64,000 nucleotides of DNA, taken from Bradyrhizobium sp. NP1. Its GTDB lineage: Bacteria; Pseudomonadota; Alphaproteobacteria; Rhizobiales; Xanthobacteraceae. The position numbers were made by a program, and so were the translations under genes. The notes under the pieces are model-generated. The model was given only the letters and a program-made list of their open reading frames with translations. It was not told the origin of the DNA and did no database searches. Positions within the stretch are counted from its first letter, which is position 1. Each line of letters opens with the position of its first letter. Positions 1 through 7,690 of the stretch are shown here, piece after piece. The stretch lies in the NCBI RefSeq assembly GCF_030378205.1, contig NZ_CP127385.1, forward strand, positions 5,248,001 to 5,312,000, given 5' to 3'.

Positions 1-147
1 AACGCACTTTCGCGCGCGGCCGGTTCAGGTAATATCTAACCTTGGACTGCGCCGGCACCCCGAAAGCCATTGGCGGAACGCGTCAATTGCCCGATCCGCC
101 CGCTATGGACGGGCGAGGAATACGGTACTCTACCGGGTGCGAATCTG

Positions 148-191
148 TTGCGTGCAATGCCAAATGACGTTGCGTGCAATCCCAAATAACA
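148..191. repeat. Tandem 22-bp direct repeat upstream of the hybrid histidine kinase
   Basis: Two abutting 22-bp units (148-169 and 170-191) match at 19 of 22 positions. Each begins with the partial palindrome TTGCGTGCAA followed by a CCAAAT-like stretch. They lie 66-109 bp before the preferred kinase start at 257. Two head-to-tail palindromic half-sites ahead of a gene suggest an operator, but the binding protein is unknown. Confidence 0.5.
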
Positions 192-256
192 GCGCATTCG
201 AGGCCGGGGTGGCGACAGTACCGACGGGCAGCGACCGCAAGATCTTCCTCTCGACC

Positions 257-2998
257 ATGCCGGCAACCCGGCGTGACCGCATGGCGGCGCTTGCCGTGGT
301 CGGCGTTTCGGCGCTGCTCTTTGCATGTGTCGCGCCCTTTGCCGGGGTGCCGCTCACGCCGATTCCAGCCTTTGTGGCGAGCTATCAATCGGCGCTGGCC
401 GTCAACGATCTGCTGACTGCGATCCTGTTGTTCGCGCAATTCTCGATTCTGCGCTCGCGCGCGCTGGCGCTGGTCGCGAGCGGATATCTGTTCACCGCCT
501 TTGCGGCGCTGGCGCACGCGCTGACCTTCCCCGGTCTGTTCACCCCGACCGGATTGTTCGGGTCCGGCCCACAGACCACGGTCTGGCTCTACATGGCCTG
601 GCACGGGGTATTTCCGCTGCTCGTGCTCGGCTATGCGCTGCTCAAGGACCGGCAGGAGGACATCGTCGCCGACGGCTCGGTCGGACGCGTCATCGCCGTC
701 TTTGTCGCGCTGGTCGCCGCGCTGATCGCCGGCATTCTCTGGACGGTCACCGGCGGCCACCAATATTTGCCGGTGCTGCTGAGCGGCGGACGCTATACGA
801 CGACCATGATCGGCGTCGTGTCCTCGATATGGGCCCTGTGTCTGGCCACCGTCGCGGTGCTGTGGCTGCGCCGGCCGCATTCCGTGCTCGATATCTGGCT
901 GATGGTCGTGCTGTGCGCCTGGCTGTTCGACGTCGCGCTGTCGGCGATCATCAACGTCGCCCGCTTCGACCTCGGCTTCTACGCCGGACGTATCTACGGG
1001 CTTTGCGCGGCAAGCTTCGTGCTCGCCGTCCTCCTGATCGAGAACGTCCTGCTGCAGGCGCAGATGTCGCGGCGGGTCGGCGCGCTGCGCCGCCAGGCCG
1101 CCTCCGACCGCGACTATTACGGCGAGCGCGAACGGCTGTTTGCCGCCGTCGTCGAATCCGCCAACGACGCCATCATCACCAAGACGCTCGATGGCCGGAT
1201 CACCGGCTGGAACCGCGCCGCCGAAAAGCTGTTCGGCTATCCGGCGGCGGAGGCCGTCGGACAGTCGATCGACATGATCGTGCCGCCGGAGCGGCGCGCC
1301 GAATTGCGCGACATACTGTGCCGCATCGGTCAGGGCGAGATCATCGAGCATTACGAAACCTTGCGCCTGCACAAAAGCGGACGGGAGATCAACGTCTCGC
1401 TCAGTATCTCGCCCTTGCGCTCGGCCTCGGGCGAGATCATCGGCGCGTCAAAGGCCGCGCGCGACATCACCGAGGTCAAGCGCACGCAGATGGCGCTGAG
1501 CCGTGAGCTCGACGAGCGACAACGCATCTTCGAGACCTCCCAGGATCTCATTGTCGTCACCGACACGGCGGGAACCTACGTTCAGGTCAGCCCGAGCGCC
1601 GTGGCCATTCTCGGCTACCAGCCTGAGGAAATGGTCGGCCGCAGCGCTGTCGATTTCATTCATGCCGACGACCTCGAGCACACCCGGACGGAAATGCGCT
1701 CGGCGCGCCAGGGCCGGCAGATTCGCAATTTCGAGACCCGCTACATCCACAAGGATGGGCAGGCGGTGATGCTGAACTGGACCGGATCCTGGTCGGAGCC
1801 GGCGCGGCGCTACTTCTTCATCGGCCGCGACCTCACGGAAAAGCAGGCCGCCGAGGCGCAGTTCCGGCAGGCCCAGAAGATGGACGCAGTCGGGCAGCTG
1901 ACCGGCGGCGTCGCGCACGACTTCAACAACATCCTGACCGTGATCACGGGGACGATCGGAATCCTGCAGGAGGCGGTCACGGACCGCCCGGAGCTGGTCT
2001 CGATCGCGAAGCTGATCGACGACGCGGCCGAGCGCGGCGCCCACCTCACCAAGCACCTGCTTGCCTTCGCCCGCAAGCAGCCGCTGCAACCGCGCGAGAT
2101 CGACCTCAACGCGCTGGTCGTCGATGCCGCCAAGCTGCTGCGGCCGACGCTCGGCGAGCAGATCGAGATCTCGCCGCTGCTGGCCCAGGACGCGTGGGCC
2201 GCGCTGGTCGATCCGAACCAGCTCATCACCGCGATCCTCAACCTCGCACTCAACGCGCGCGACGCGATGCCCGACGGCGGCAAGCTCGTGATCGAGACAC
2301 GCAACGTCTATCTCGACGAGGGCTATGCGAGCATGCACAGCGAGGTCACGCCGGGCAATTACGTGATGGTCGCGGTAAGCGATACCGGCAGCGGGATTCC
2401 GGCGGCGATGCTGGAGCGGGTATTCGATCCCTTCTTCACCACTAAGGAGGTCGGCAAGGGCACAGGCCTCGGCCTGTCCATGGTGTTCGGCTTCGTCAAG
2501 CAGTCGGGCGGCCACATCAAGATCTACAGCGAGGAAGGCCACGGCACGACCGTCCGCATCTATTTGCCGCGATCGAGCGGGCTGGAAATGACCGCCGCCG
2601 AGGTGGTCGCGTCGGCGGAGGCCAGGGGCGGCAACGAATGCGTGCTCGTGGTCGAGGACGACCGGCTGGTGCGCCAATATGTGCTGACCCAGATCCGGAG
2701 CCTCGGCTACGCGACGCTGGAGGCCGAAAACGCGACCGAGGCGCTGTCGATCATCGACGGTAATCCGGACATCGACCTGCTGTTCACCGACGTCATCATG
2801 CCGGGCCCGATGAACGGCCGCCAGCTCGTCGACGAAGCGCTGAGGCGCCGCCCCGCGCTGAAGACGCTGTTCACGTCGGGCTATACCGAGAACGCGATCG
2901 TCCACCACGGCCGGCTCGATTCCGGCGTCTTGCTGCTGGCAAAACCCTATCGTAAAGCCGAGCTGGCGCAGATGATCAGGACGGCGCTGGACAACTGA
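257..2998 (+). CDS. Hybrid sensor histidine kinase (MASE4-PAS-PAS-HisKA-HATPase-REC)
   Basis: Membrane-bound hybrid two-component kinase of 913 aa. Residues about 10-270 form a MASE4-like block of membrane helices. Two PAS domains follow (about 293-410 and 423-540; the first contains ITGWNRAAEKLFGY). The HisKA motif GGVAHDFNN places the phosphoacceptor His at 554. The ATPase domain (about 646-771) has NARDAMPDGG, DTGSGIP and GTGLGLS. A C-terminal receiver (about 792-911) has acceptor Asp 845 in FTDVIMPG. The frame stays open to 137, but the added N-terminus is not family-like and would cover a tandem repeat, so ATG 257 is preferred; ATG 281 is also possible. The signal and the output partner are not evident. 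Confidence 0.9.
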   Translation: MPATRRDRMAALAVVGVSALLFACVAPFAGVPLTPIPAFVASYQSALAVNDLLTAILLFAQFSILRSRALALVASGYLFTAFAALAHALTFPGLFTPTGLFGSGPQTTVWLYMAWHGVFPLLVLGYALLKDRQEDIVADGSVGRVIAVFVALVAALIAGILWTVTGGHQYLPVLLSGGRYTTTMIGVVSSIWALCLATVAVLWLRRPHSVLDIWLMVVLCAWLFDVALSAIINVARFDLGFYAGRIYGLCAASFVLAVLLIENVLLQAQMSRRVGALRRQAASDRDYYGERERLFAAVVESANDAIITKTLDGRITGWNRAAEKLFGYPAAEAVGQSIDMIVPPERRAELRDILCRIGQGEIIEHYETLRLHKSGREINVSLSISPLRSASGEIIGASKAARDITEVKRTQMALSRELDERQRIFETSQDLIVVTDTAGTYVQVSPSAVAILGYQPEEMVGRSAVDFIHADDLEHTRTEMRSARQGRQIRNFETRYIHKDGQAVMLNWTGSWSEPARRYFFIGRDLTEKQAAEAQFRQAQKMDAVGQLTGGVAHDFNNILTVITGTIGILQEAVTDRPELVSIAKLIDDAAERGAHLTKHLLAFARKQPLQPREIDLNALVVDAAKLLRPTLGEQIEISPLLAQDAWAALVDPNQLITAILNLALNARDAMPDGGKLVIETRNVYLDEGYASMHSEVTPGNYVMVAVSDTGSGIPAAMLERVFDPFFTTKEVGKGTGLGLSMVFGFVKQSGGHIKIYSEEGHGTTVRIYLPRSSGLEMTAAEVVASAEARGGNECVLVVEDDRLVRQYVLTQIRSLGYATLEAENATEALSIIDGNPDIDLLFTDVIMPGPMNGRQLVDEALRRRPALKTLFTSGYTENAIVHHGRLDSGVLLLAKPYRKAELAQMIRTALDN

Positions 2999-3009
2999 CG
3001 GAAGACGGC

Positions 3010-4005
3010 TTGAACAATCTCATCACCGACATATCCGGCGTTCGCGTCGGCCATGCCGACGATGCGCGGCTCGCCTCCGGCGTCACCGCCATCGTATTCG
3101 ACAGACCGGTCGTGGCCGCAGTCGACGTGCGCGGCGGCGGGCCGGGCACGCGCGAAAGCGCGGCGCTCGATCCCGCCAACACGGTCGAGGGAATCGATGC
3201 GATCGCGCTTGGCGGCGGCTCGGCCTTTGGGCTCGACGCCGCCGGCGGCATCCAGGCGCTGCTCGCCGAGCAGGGCCGCGGCTTCGCCGTGCGCGACGCG
3301 CGGATCCCGATCGTGCCGGGCGCGATCATCTTCGATCTCTTGAACGGCGGCGACAAGGCGTGGGGACGCTTCGCGCCGTACCGCGATCTCGGTTACGCCG
3401 CCGCCGGCGCGGCAGCCGCGGATTTCGCGCTCGGCAGCGTCGGCGCCGGGCTCGGCGCCACCACCGCGACCCTGAAGGGCGGCGTGGGCTCCGCATCGGC
3501 GGTGACGCAGGCGGGCGTCACGGTCGGTGCGCTAGCGGTCGTCAATGCGGTCGGCAGCGTCACCGTCGGCGACGGGCCGTGGTTCTGGGCGGCGCCGTTC
3601 GAGGTGAACGGCGAATTTGGCGGGCGTGGCCTGCCCGCCCGCTTCACGCCGGACATGCTGGCGCCGCGGCTGAAGGGCGGCCCCGCGGCGCAAGCGAGCG
3701 AGAACACCACCCTGGTCGTGGTGGCGACCGACGCCGCGCTGAACAAGCCGCAGGCCAAGCGCCTTGCCATGATTGCCCAGACCGGCATGGCGCGCGCGAT
3801 CTATCCGGTGCATGCGCCGCTCGACGGCGACGTGGTGTTCGCCGCGGCAACGGGGCAGAAGCCCGTCGACCCGCTCTACGGCCTGACCGAGCTCGGCATG
3901 GTCGCGGCGAACGTCGTGGCGCGTGCCATCGCCCGCAGCGTGTTCACGGCGACCGCCTTGCCGTTCCCCGGCGCGCTGCCGTCCTGGCAGGATCGTTTCA
4001 GCTAG
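3010..4005 (+). CDS. P1 (S58/DmpA) family peptidase
   Basis: 331-aa member of the self-processing Ntn-hydrolase group that includes DmpA aminopeptidase and the nylon-oligomer hydrolase NylC. The N-terminal DISGVRVGHADD, the GGGPGTRES and the LGGGSAFGLDAA motifs are typical. By analogy with NylC, autocleavage is expected between Asn232 and Thr233 in ENTTL, freeing Thr as nucleophile; this is inferred from the motif. Translation starts at TTG 3010, only 11 nt after the kinase stop, so co-transcription with the sensor kinase is likely. The substrate is unknown; the family acts on N-terminal residues or small amides. Confidence 0.9.
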   Translation: MNNLITDISGVRVGHADDARLASGVTAIVFDRPVVAAVDVRGGGPGTRESAALDPANTVEGIDAIALGGGSAFGLDAAGGIQALLAEQGRGFAVRDARIPIVPGAIIFDLLNGGDKAWGRFAPYRDLGYAAAGAAAADFALGSVGAGLGATTATLKGGVGSASAVTQAGVTVGALAVVNAVGSVTVGDGPWFWAAPFEVNGEFGGRGLPARFTPDMLAPRLKGGPAAQASENTTLVVVATDAALNKPQAKRLAMIAQTGMARAIYPVHAPLDGDVVFAAATGQKPVDPLYGLTELGMVAANVVARAIARSVFTATALPFPGALPSWQDRFS

Positions 4006-4031
4006 CCGGTGCGGCGATCAACGAGGCGGCG

Positions 4032-4808
4032 TCAGGCAGCGACTGACAGCGAGGCGCCGGCCGATGCCGACAGGCTCTGCGCCTCACGCTGGATCAACTG
4101 CTCGATGAAATTGTAGGACGAGGTCGCGGACGCCGAGGCCGATGATGATGCTGCCGGAGTCGTCAGCGTCACCTTCGAGCCGTCGGCATAGGTGATCGAG
4201 GTGGTGGTCGAGCCGTCGCTGTTGGCGACGACGTTGTTGGACGCGCCGGAGATCGCCTGCAGCAGTGGATCGGCATTGGCGTTGCCTGCGCCGTCGCCCG
4301 AGCCGCCGGCATGCCCGACGTGATGGCCGTGATTGTGACCGCCCGCGCCCTTCAGCGCCTTCGTCAGCTCGTCGAGGCTGACGCTGCCATCGCCGTTGGC
4401 GTCCAGCTTGTTGAAGACGTCGTCGGCCTGGGCGACGTTGGTGCCGCCGGCCCCGAGCGCGTTCTCGAATTCGGACTTGGTGATCTGACCGTCGCCATTG
4501 GCATCGATCTGCGAGAACAGGTCCTTGAGCGCGTCGGCCGGGCTCATCGGTGCGGCATCCGTCGAACCCGACTGGCTCTGCGCCGCGATCAGCGCGCTCA
4601 TGGTCTGCGGCGAGATCTGGGAAAAGCCGCTGGTGGAAGTGGGCTGCGCTGCGGGGGCGCCGGAGGGGGCCGCACCGCCTGTGACGTCGAAGGGCGTCGT
4701 GCCGGCGGCGGACTGCCCGCCTGCCGGCTGGCCGGATGCGGATTTCGACGCGGTGAGCGATTGCAGGACATCGAGCGCCGAGGACAGCGCACCAAGGGCA
4801 GGCAACAT
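4032..4808 (-). CDS. EF-hand calcium-binding protein
   Basis: 258-aa Ala/Ser/Gly-rich protein with two canonical EF-hand loops, DANGDGQITKSE (about 102-113) and DANGDGSVSLDE (about 135-146), each with acidic ligands at positions 1, 3, 5 and 12. A His/Gly-rich linker (GGHNHGHHVGHAGGSGDG) follows the second loop and could bind metal. The C-terminal third is low-complexity Ser/Thr/Ala. No clear Sec signal is seen. ATG 4808 is preferred because GGAG lies about 10 nt upstream; the longer open frame is an unrelated extension. It converges on the peptidase gene with only 26 bp between stops. Probably a Ca2+ sensor or buffer; the partner is unknown. Confidence 0.85.
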   Translation of the reverse strand: MLPALGALSSALDVLQSLTASKSASGQPAGGQSAAGTTPFDVTGGAAPSGAPAAQPTSTSGFSQISPQTMSALIAAQSQSGSTDAAPMSPADALKDLFSQIDANGDGQITKSEFENALGAGGTNVAQADDVFNKLDANGDGSVSLDELTKALKGAGGHNHGHHVGHAGGSGDGAGNANADPLLQAISGASNNVVANSDGSTTTSITYADGSKVTLTTPAASSSASASATSSYNFIEQLIQREAQSLSASAGASLSVAA

Positions 4809-5052
4809 GACCACTACTCCAACTGGCCCGGACAGGTGGGCCCCGCCCCAACCGAGCAAGCACCGTGCCAGAGGACGGAACCCAGCAAAATCGAGGGCTT
4901 CCCGCGACACCCCGTGGCCGCGGGCCGGGCAATTGATGCCGCGGGCGGCAGAATTTTCCCCCGAGGAACAAGTCGGCGCCCGCATTGCCGGCCGCGCCGA
5001 CGCGTGTTAGGCGGGGCCATTGCGTCTTCTCCAACCTGGTCCGGGCAAGCCG

Positions 5053-5754
5053 ATGTCCCAGCCCTTCACGCCACGCCCGCTCGTCATCGCGCCGTCGATC
5101 CTGGCGTCCGACTTCGCCAAGCTGGGCGAAGAGGTTCGCGCCGTGGACGAAGCCGGCGCCGACTGGATCCATCTCGACGTGATGGACGGCCATTTCGTGC
5201 CGAACATTTCCTATGGCCCCGACGTCATCAAGGCGCTGCGCCCGCACACAAGGAAGATCTTCGACGCGCATCTGATGATCGCGCCCTGCGACCCCTATCT
5301 GGAAGCCTTTGCCAAGGCGGGCTGCGACCACATCACGGTCCATGCCGAGGCCGGCCCGCATTTGCACCGCTCGTTGCAGGCGATCCGCGCGCTCGGCAAG
5401 AAGGCCGGCGTGTCGCTCAATCCGGCGACGCCGGCAAGCGCCATCGAATATGTGATCGACCTGATCGACCTCGTGCTGGTGATGTCGGTCAATCCGGGGT
5501 TCGGCGGCCAGGCCTTCATCCCCTCCGCGCTCGGCAAGATCAGCGACATTCGCGCCATGACCGCGGGCCGGCCGATCGACATCGAGGTCGATGGTGGCGT
5601 CGCGCCCGAGGTCGCCGGCGAGCTTGCCGCGGCCGGCGCCAACGCCTTCGTCGCGGGCTCGTCGGTATTCAAGGGCGGCACCAAAGAGGCCTACAAGGCC
5701 AACATCGCCGCGATCCGGGAACGGGCCCTGCTCGCCCGCGGCGAAGCGGTCTAG
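5053..5754 (+). CDS. rpe: Ribulose-phosphate 3-epimerase
   Basis: 233-aa TIM-barrel enzyme that interconverts D-ribulose 5-phosphate and D-xylulose 5-phosphate in the pentose phosphate and Calvin cycles. Family motifs are in order: [10 protein letters not shown] near the N-terminus, [17 protein letters not shown] with the metal/catalytic Asp, [15 protein letters not shown], and VDGGVAPE at the phosphate-binding end. The length is normal. ATG 5053 is preferred to the upstream TTG 5020 because MSQPF directly precedes the conserved core. It stands alone, divergent from the EF-hand gene. Confidence 0.96.
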   Translation: MSQPFTPRPLVIAPSILASDFAKLGEEVRAVDEAGADWIHLDVMDGHFVPNISYGPDVIKALRPHTRKIFDAHLMIAPCDPYLEAFAKAGCDHITVHAEAGPHLHRSLQAIRALGKKAGVSLNPATPASAIEYVIDLIDLVLVMSVNPGFGGQAFIPSALGKISDIRAMTAGRPIDIEVDGGVAPEVAGELAAAGANAFVAGSSVFKGGTKEAYKANIAAIRERALLARGEAV

Positions 5755-5770
5755 GTCCGTACTCTCGGCG

Positions 5771-5860
5771 CTAAAATCGCTCAGGCCGCAGCAAGGCGTA
5801 GATCAAGTAGAATAGTAGGCCTGCAGCGACGAGAGCTGCGAGTGAATAATCGAAAATCAT
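5771..5860 (-). CDS. kdpF: KdpF-like small subunit of the K+-transporting ATPase (orphan)
   Basis: A 29-aa single-span hydrophobic peptide starting MIFDYSLAALVAAG and ending YALLRPERF. Both ends match the alphaproteobacterial KdpF pattern. A strong Shine-Dalgarno (GAGGAGA, 5 nt spacing) precedes the ATG, which argues for real translation. KdpF stabilises the KdpABC potassium pump in the inner membrane and normally sits directly before kdpA. Here the downstream DNA on the same strand is the 3' end of rpe, so no kdpABC follows. It is either a relic of a lost operon or a free-standing regulatory peptide. Confidence 0.8.
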   Translation of the reverse strand: MIFDYSLAALVAAGLLFYLIYALLRPERF

Positions 5861-6162
5861 TTTCGTTCTCCTCAGCCAGCCCAGTCCAAGAGACTTCATA
5901 ACGACATCTGGGTTGAGGTGCTCCTTGTCGCGCTTGTTTTCCGGCCGGCGGTCCGGAAAAGAAGCTTGCGACGGATCGACAACAATAGCGCCTGGCCGAG
6001 CGTTGCATATATGTTTTCGAGATGGGAGTTACGGCAACGTCATAGGAAAGTAATAAGCGCCCGGCGCTCTGACGCGAGCTACGCACGAAGCGAGCCCAAA
6101 GCGAGGCGCTTGACGCCAGCTTGGATAACTCGCACATCCACGCGAACCGTCCAACGAGGGCC
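5861..6162. other. Intergenic region between kdpF and the tail-anchored protein gene
   Basis: About 300 bp between divergent genes. It must hold promoters for both sides, but no consensus sigma70 box, repeat or small gene could be fixed. Base composition is lower in G+C than in rpe, continuing into the next two genes. Confidence 0.5.
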
Positions 6163-6639
6163 ATGAATGCCCGGGATTTTGCATCGCAAATCGGTCGGAT
6201 AATTATGGCCTCACGCCCGAGCACCCGCATCGCCCGAAAAGCCCGCTCCAAAGCAGAGTCGGATTTTGCCACATGGCTTATGATGGCCAAGCTCGGTAGC
6301 TTCGATGACTTGCCTCCAAACGCGCAAGGGTTCTTGATGAACTATCGAGCCAGGCTCGAGCGAATGAGCGAGGCCGAGTCGAAAGCGCTGGCAGTTCACG
6401 AGATCTACGCCTGCTATTTTAGCGAGATGGGAGGCGTTGGCGCGGCGCCAGAACTAGAAGCCCCTGCTACATCCGGGGATACTATCGTCGCGCGTTCTCA
6501 GGGACCGCGCAGACCTCCGCCGGCTCGACTGGCCGCAACCCCTTCCGACAGGTCAACCGCCCGAAAATCCGTGCCGGCCCTGCTGATTTTCGCAGCCATC
6601 GTGGCTCTGATCGCCGCCTACAGGTTTCTGACGAATTGA
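6163..6639 (+). CDS. Hypothetical protein with a C-terminal membrane anchor
   Basis: Unrecognised 158-aa protein. The N-terminal half is charged and probably helical (RIARKARSKAESDFATW; ARLERMSEAESKALAVHEIY). A Pro/Ala/Arg-rich linker follows, then one hydrophobic span at the extreme C-terminus (LLIFAAIVALIAAYRFL), giving a tail-anchored layout. ATG 6163 is chosen for the GAGGG about 6 nt upstream; the frame is open to 6121. It lies 36 bp before the cNMP-binding membrane protein on the same strand, so the two may be co-transcribed. Both are lower in G+C than the surrounding core genes. Confidence 0.6.
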   Translation: MNARDFASQIGRIIMASRPSTRIARKARSKAESDFATWLMMAKLGSFDDLPPNAQGFLMNYRARLERMSEAESKALAVHEIYACYFSEMGGVGAAPELEAPATSGDTIVARSQGPRRPPPARLAATPSDRSTARKSVPALLIFAAIVALIAAYRFLTN

Positions 6640-6675
6640 GCCAGTGTACCATCAGCCTCACAAAGAGATGATCCA

Positions 6676-7491
6676 ATGGAGCTCTATGCAGACCTTTCGG
6701 CAATACTGAACCGCATCCTCGATACGGCCGCGGACAATTTCAGGGTCGCAAAGATTTTGATTCAACTGGGTCTCGATCCCAGCAACGTCACCTACGATGC
6801 CCTGTTGAATCGGCTGCTCGAAATTGTGCTGGCCAACATAACGCTTGCCAACATGTTCGCATTGATTGGCGCCATCTTCTTTGTCGCTACCTTGCTGATG
6901 CAGACGATGGTGCCGCTGCGCGTGGCCAATATGGCAGGCTGCACATTCTTCGCGACTTTTGGCGCGCTTTCCGGAAACATCACCACTTTTCTGCTGTATC
7001 TGCTGTTGCTGCCGATCAATGCCGTTCGCCTCCGTCAAATGCTCAGGCTCGTTAGGAAGGCGCGTAACGCGGCGCAGGGTGACATGTCGATGGAATGGCT
7101 CAAACCGTTCATGACCGAACGCAGATATCGGCGGGGCGACAGATTATTCAGGAAGGGTGATGCGGCTACCGAAATGTTTCTCACCGTCACGGGGAGATTC
7201 CTGGTCAAGGAAATCGGCGTCGAGCTTCCACCAGGGCGTCTCATGGGAGAACTTGGCTTCCTCACCCCCAACAACCAACGAACCGGGACGGTCGAATGCA
7301 TCGATGACGGACAAGTTCTCACCATAACCTATGATAGGCTGCTTGAACTCTACTTTCAAAATCCGCAATTCGGCTATTACTTTCTCGTCCTGACCAGCCA
7401 GCGCCTGCTGGAAAACATCGCGCGGCTCGAAAGAGTCATAGCGCAACAAAATGCCGGACCGCAGACTACGGCTGCCGGTGATGCGCCTTGA
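6676..7491 (+). CDS. Popeye-like membrane protein with cyclic nucleotide-binding domain
   Basis: 271-aa protein. Hydrophobic spans at about 52-75, 78-93 and 95-115 are followed by a basic helix (RQMLRLVRKARNA), then a cNMP-binding fold (about 140-260) with RRGDRLFRKGDAATEMFL and the cassette-like PPGRLMGELGFL. Membrane helices followed directly by a cNMP domain is the arrangement of Popeye proteins, not of Crp regulators, and no DNA-binding helix-turn-helix is present. The typical phosphate-binding Arg of the cassette (RxAT) appears replaced: GFLTPNNQRTGTV keeps an Arg nearby. The expected role is a membrane cAMP/cGMP receptor; the ligand is untested. Confidence 0.75.
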   Translation: MELYADLSAILNRILDTAADNFRVAKILIQLGLDPSNVTYDALLNRLLEIVLANITLANMFALIGAIFFVATLLMQTMVPLRVANMAGCTFFATFGALSGNITTFLLYLLLLPINAVRLRQMLRLVRKARNAAQGDMSMEWLKPFMTERRYRRGDRLFRKGDAATEMFLTVTGRFLVKEIGVELPPGRLMGELGFLTPNNQRTGTVECIDDGQVLTITYDRLLELYFQNPQFGYYFLVLTSQRLLENIARLERVIAQQNAGPQTTAAGDAP

Positions 7492-7558
7492 GATCGATGT
7501 TTTTCCGCACTTCGCAAGAACAGGCGTCCGAAGGCAGTGCGCGGCTCCCAAAAGGCCG

Positions 7559-7690
7559 CTAAAGCGCGATGGGATTAAATTGAATCGCCTTCGCGCTTTA
7601 GATTTTTGATTGAGCATGATCTCCGCGCAAACGCGTTTTCGCGTTTGTCGCGACGGAAAACCGCTGCACACTTTTCCGGATCATGCTCTA
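7559..7690. repeat. Dispersed three-hairpin intergenic element, copy 1
   Basis: About 130 bp, repeated near-identically at 58078-58207. The first hairpin has arms CTAAAGCGCGAT / CGCGCTTTAG. A long outer stem GAGCATGATC / GATCATGCTC encloses an inner stem GCAAACGCG / CGCGTTTG. It lies between two convergent genes, and its last three bases form the TAG stop (minus strand) of the kinase-USP gene. Consistent with a rhizobial REP-type element that may also end transcription. Confidence 0.8.

Noticed and set aside
137..256. N-terminal 40 codons of the longest kinase frame
   Set aside because: Not MASE4-like and occupied by a tandem DNA repeat; ATG 257 or 281 is more plausible.
83..2908. Two long minus-strand frames opposite the hybrid kinase
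   Set aside because: Low-complexity shadows; the kinase domains on the plus strand are unambiguous.
5781..6290. 169-codon minus-strand frame
   Set aside because: Overlaps kdpF and the start of the tail-anchored protein gene in another frame; no motif or ribosome site.
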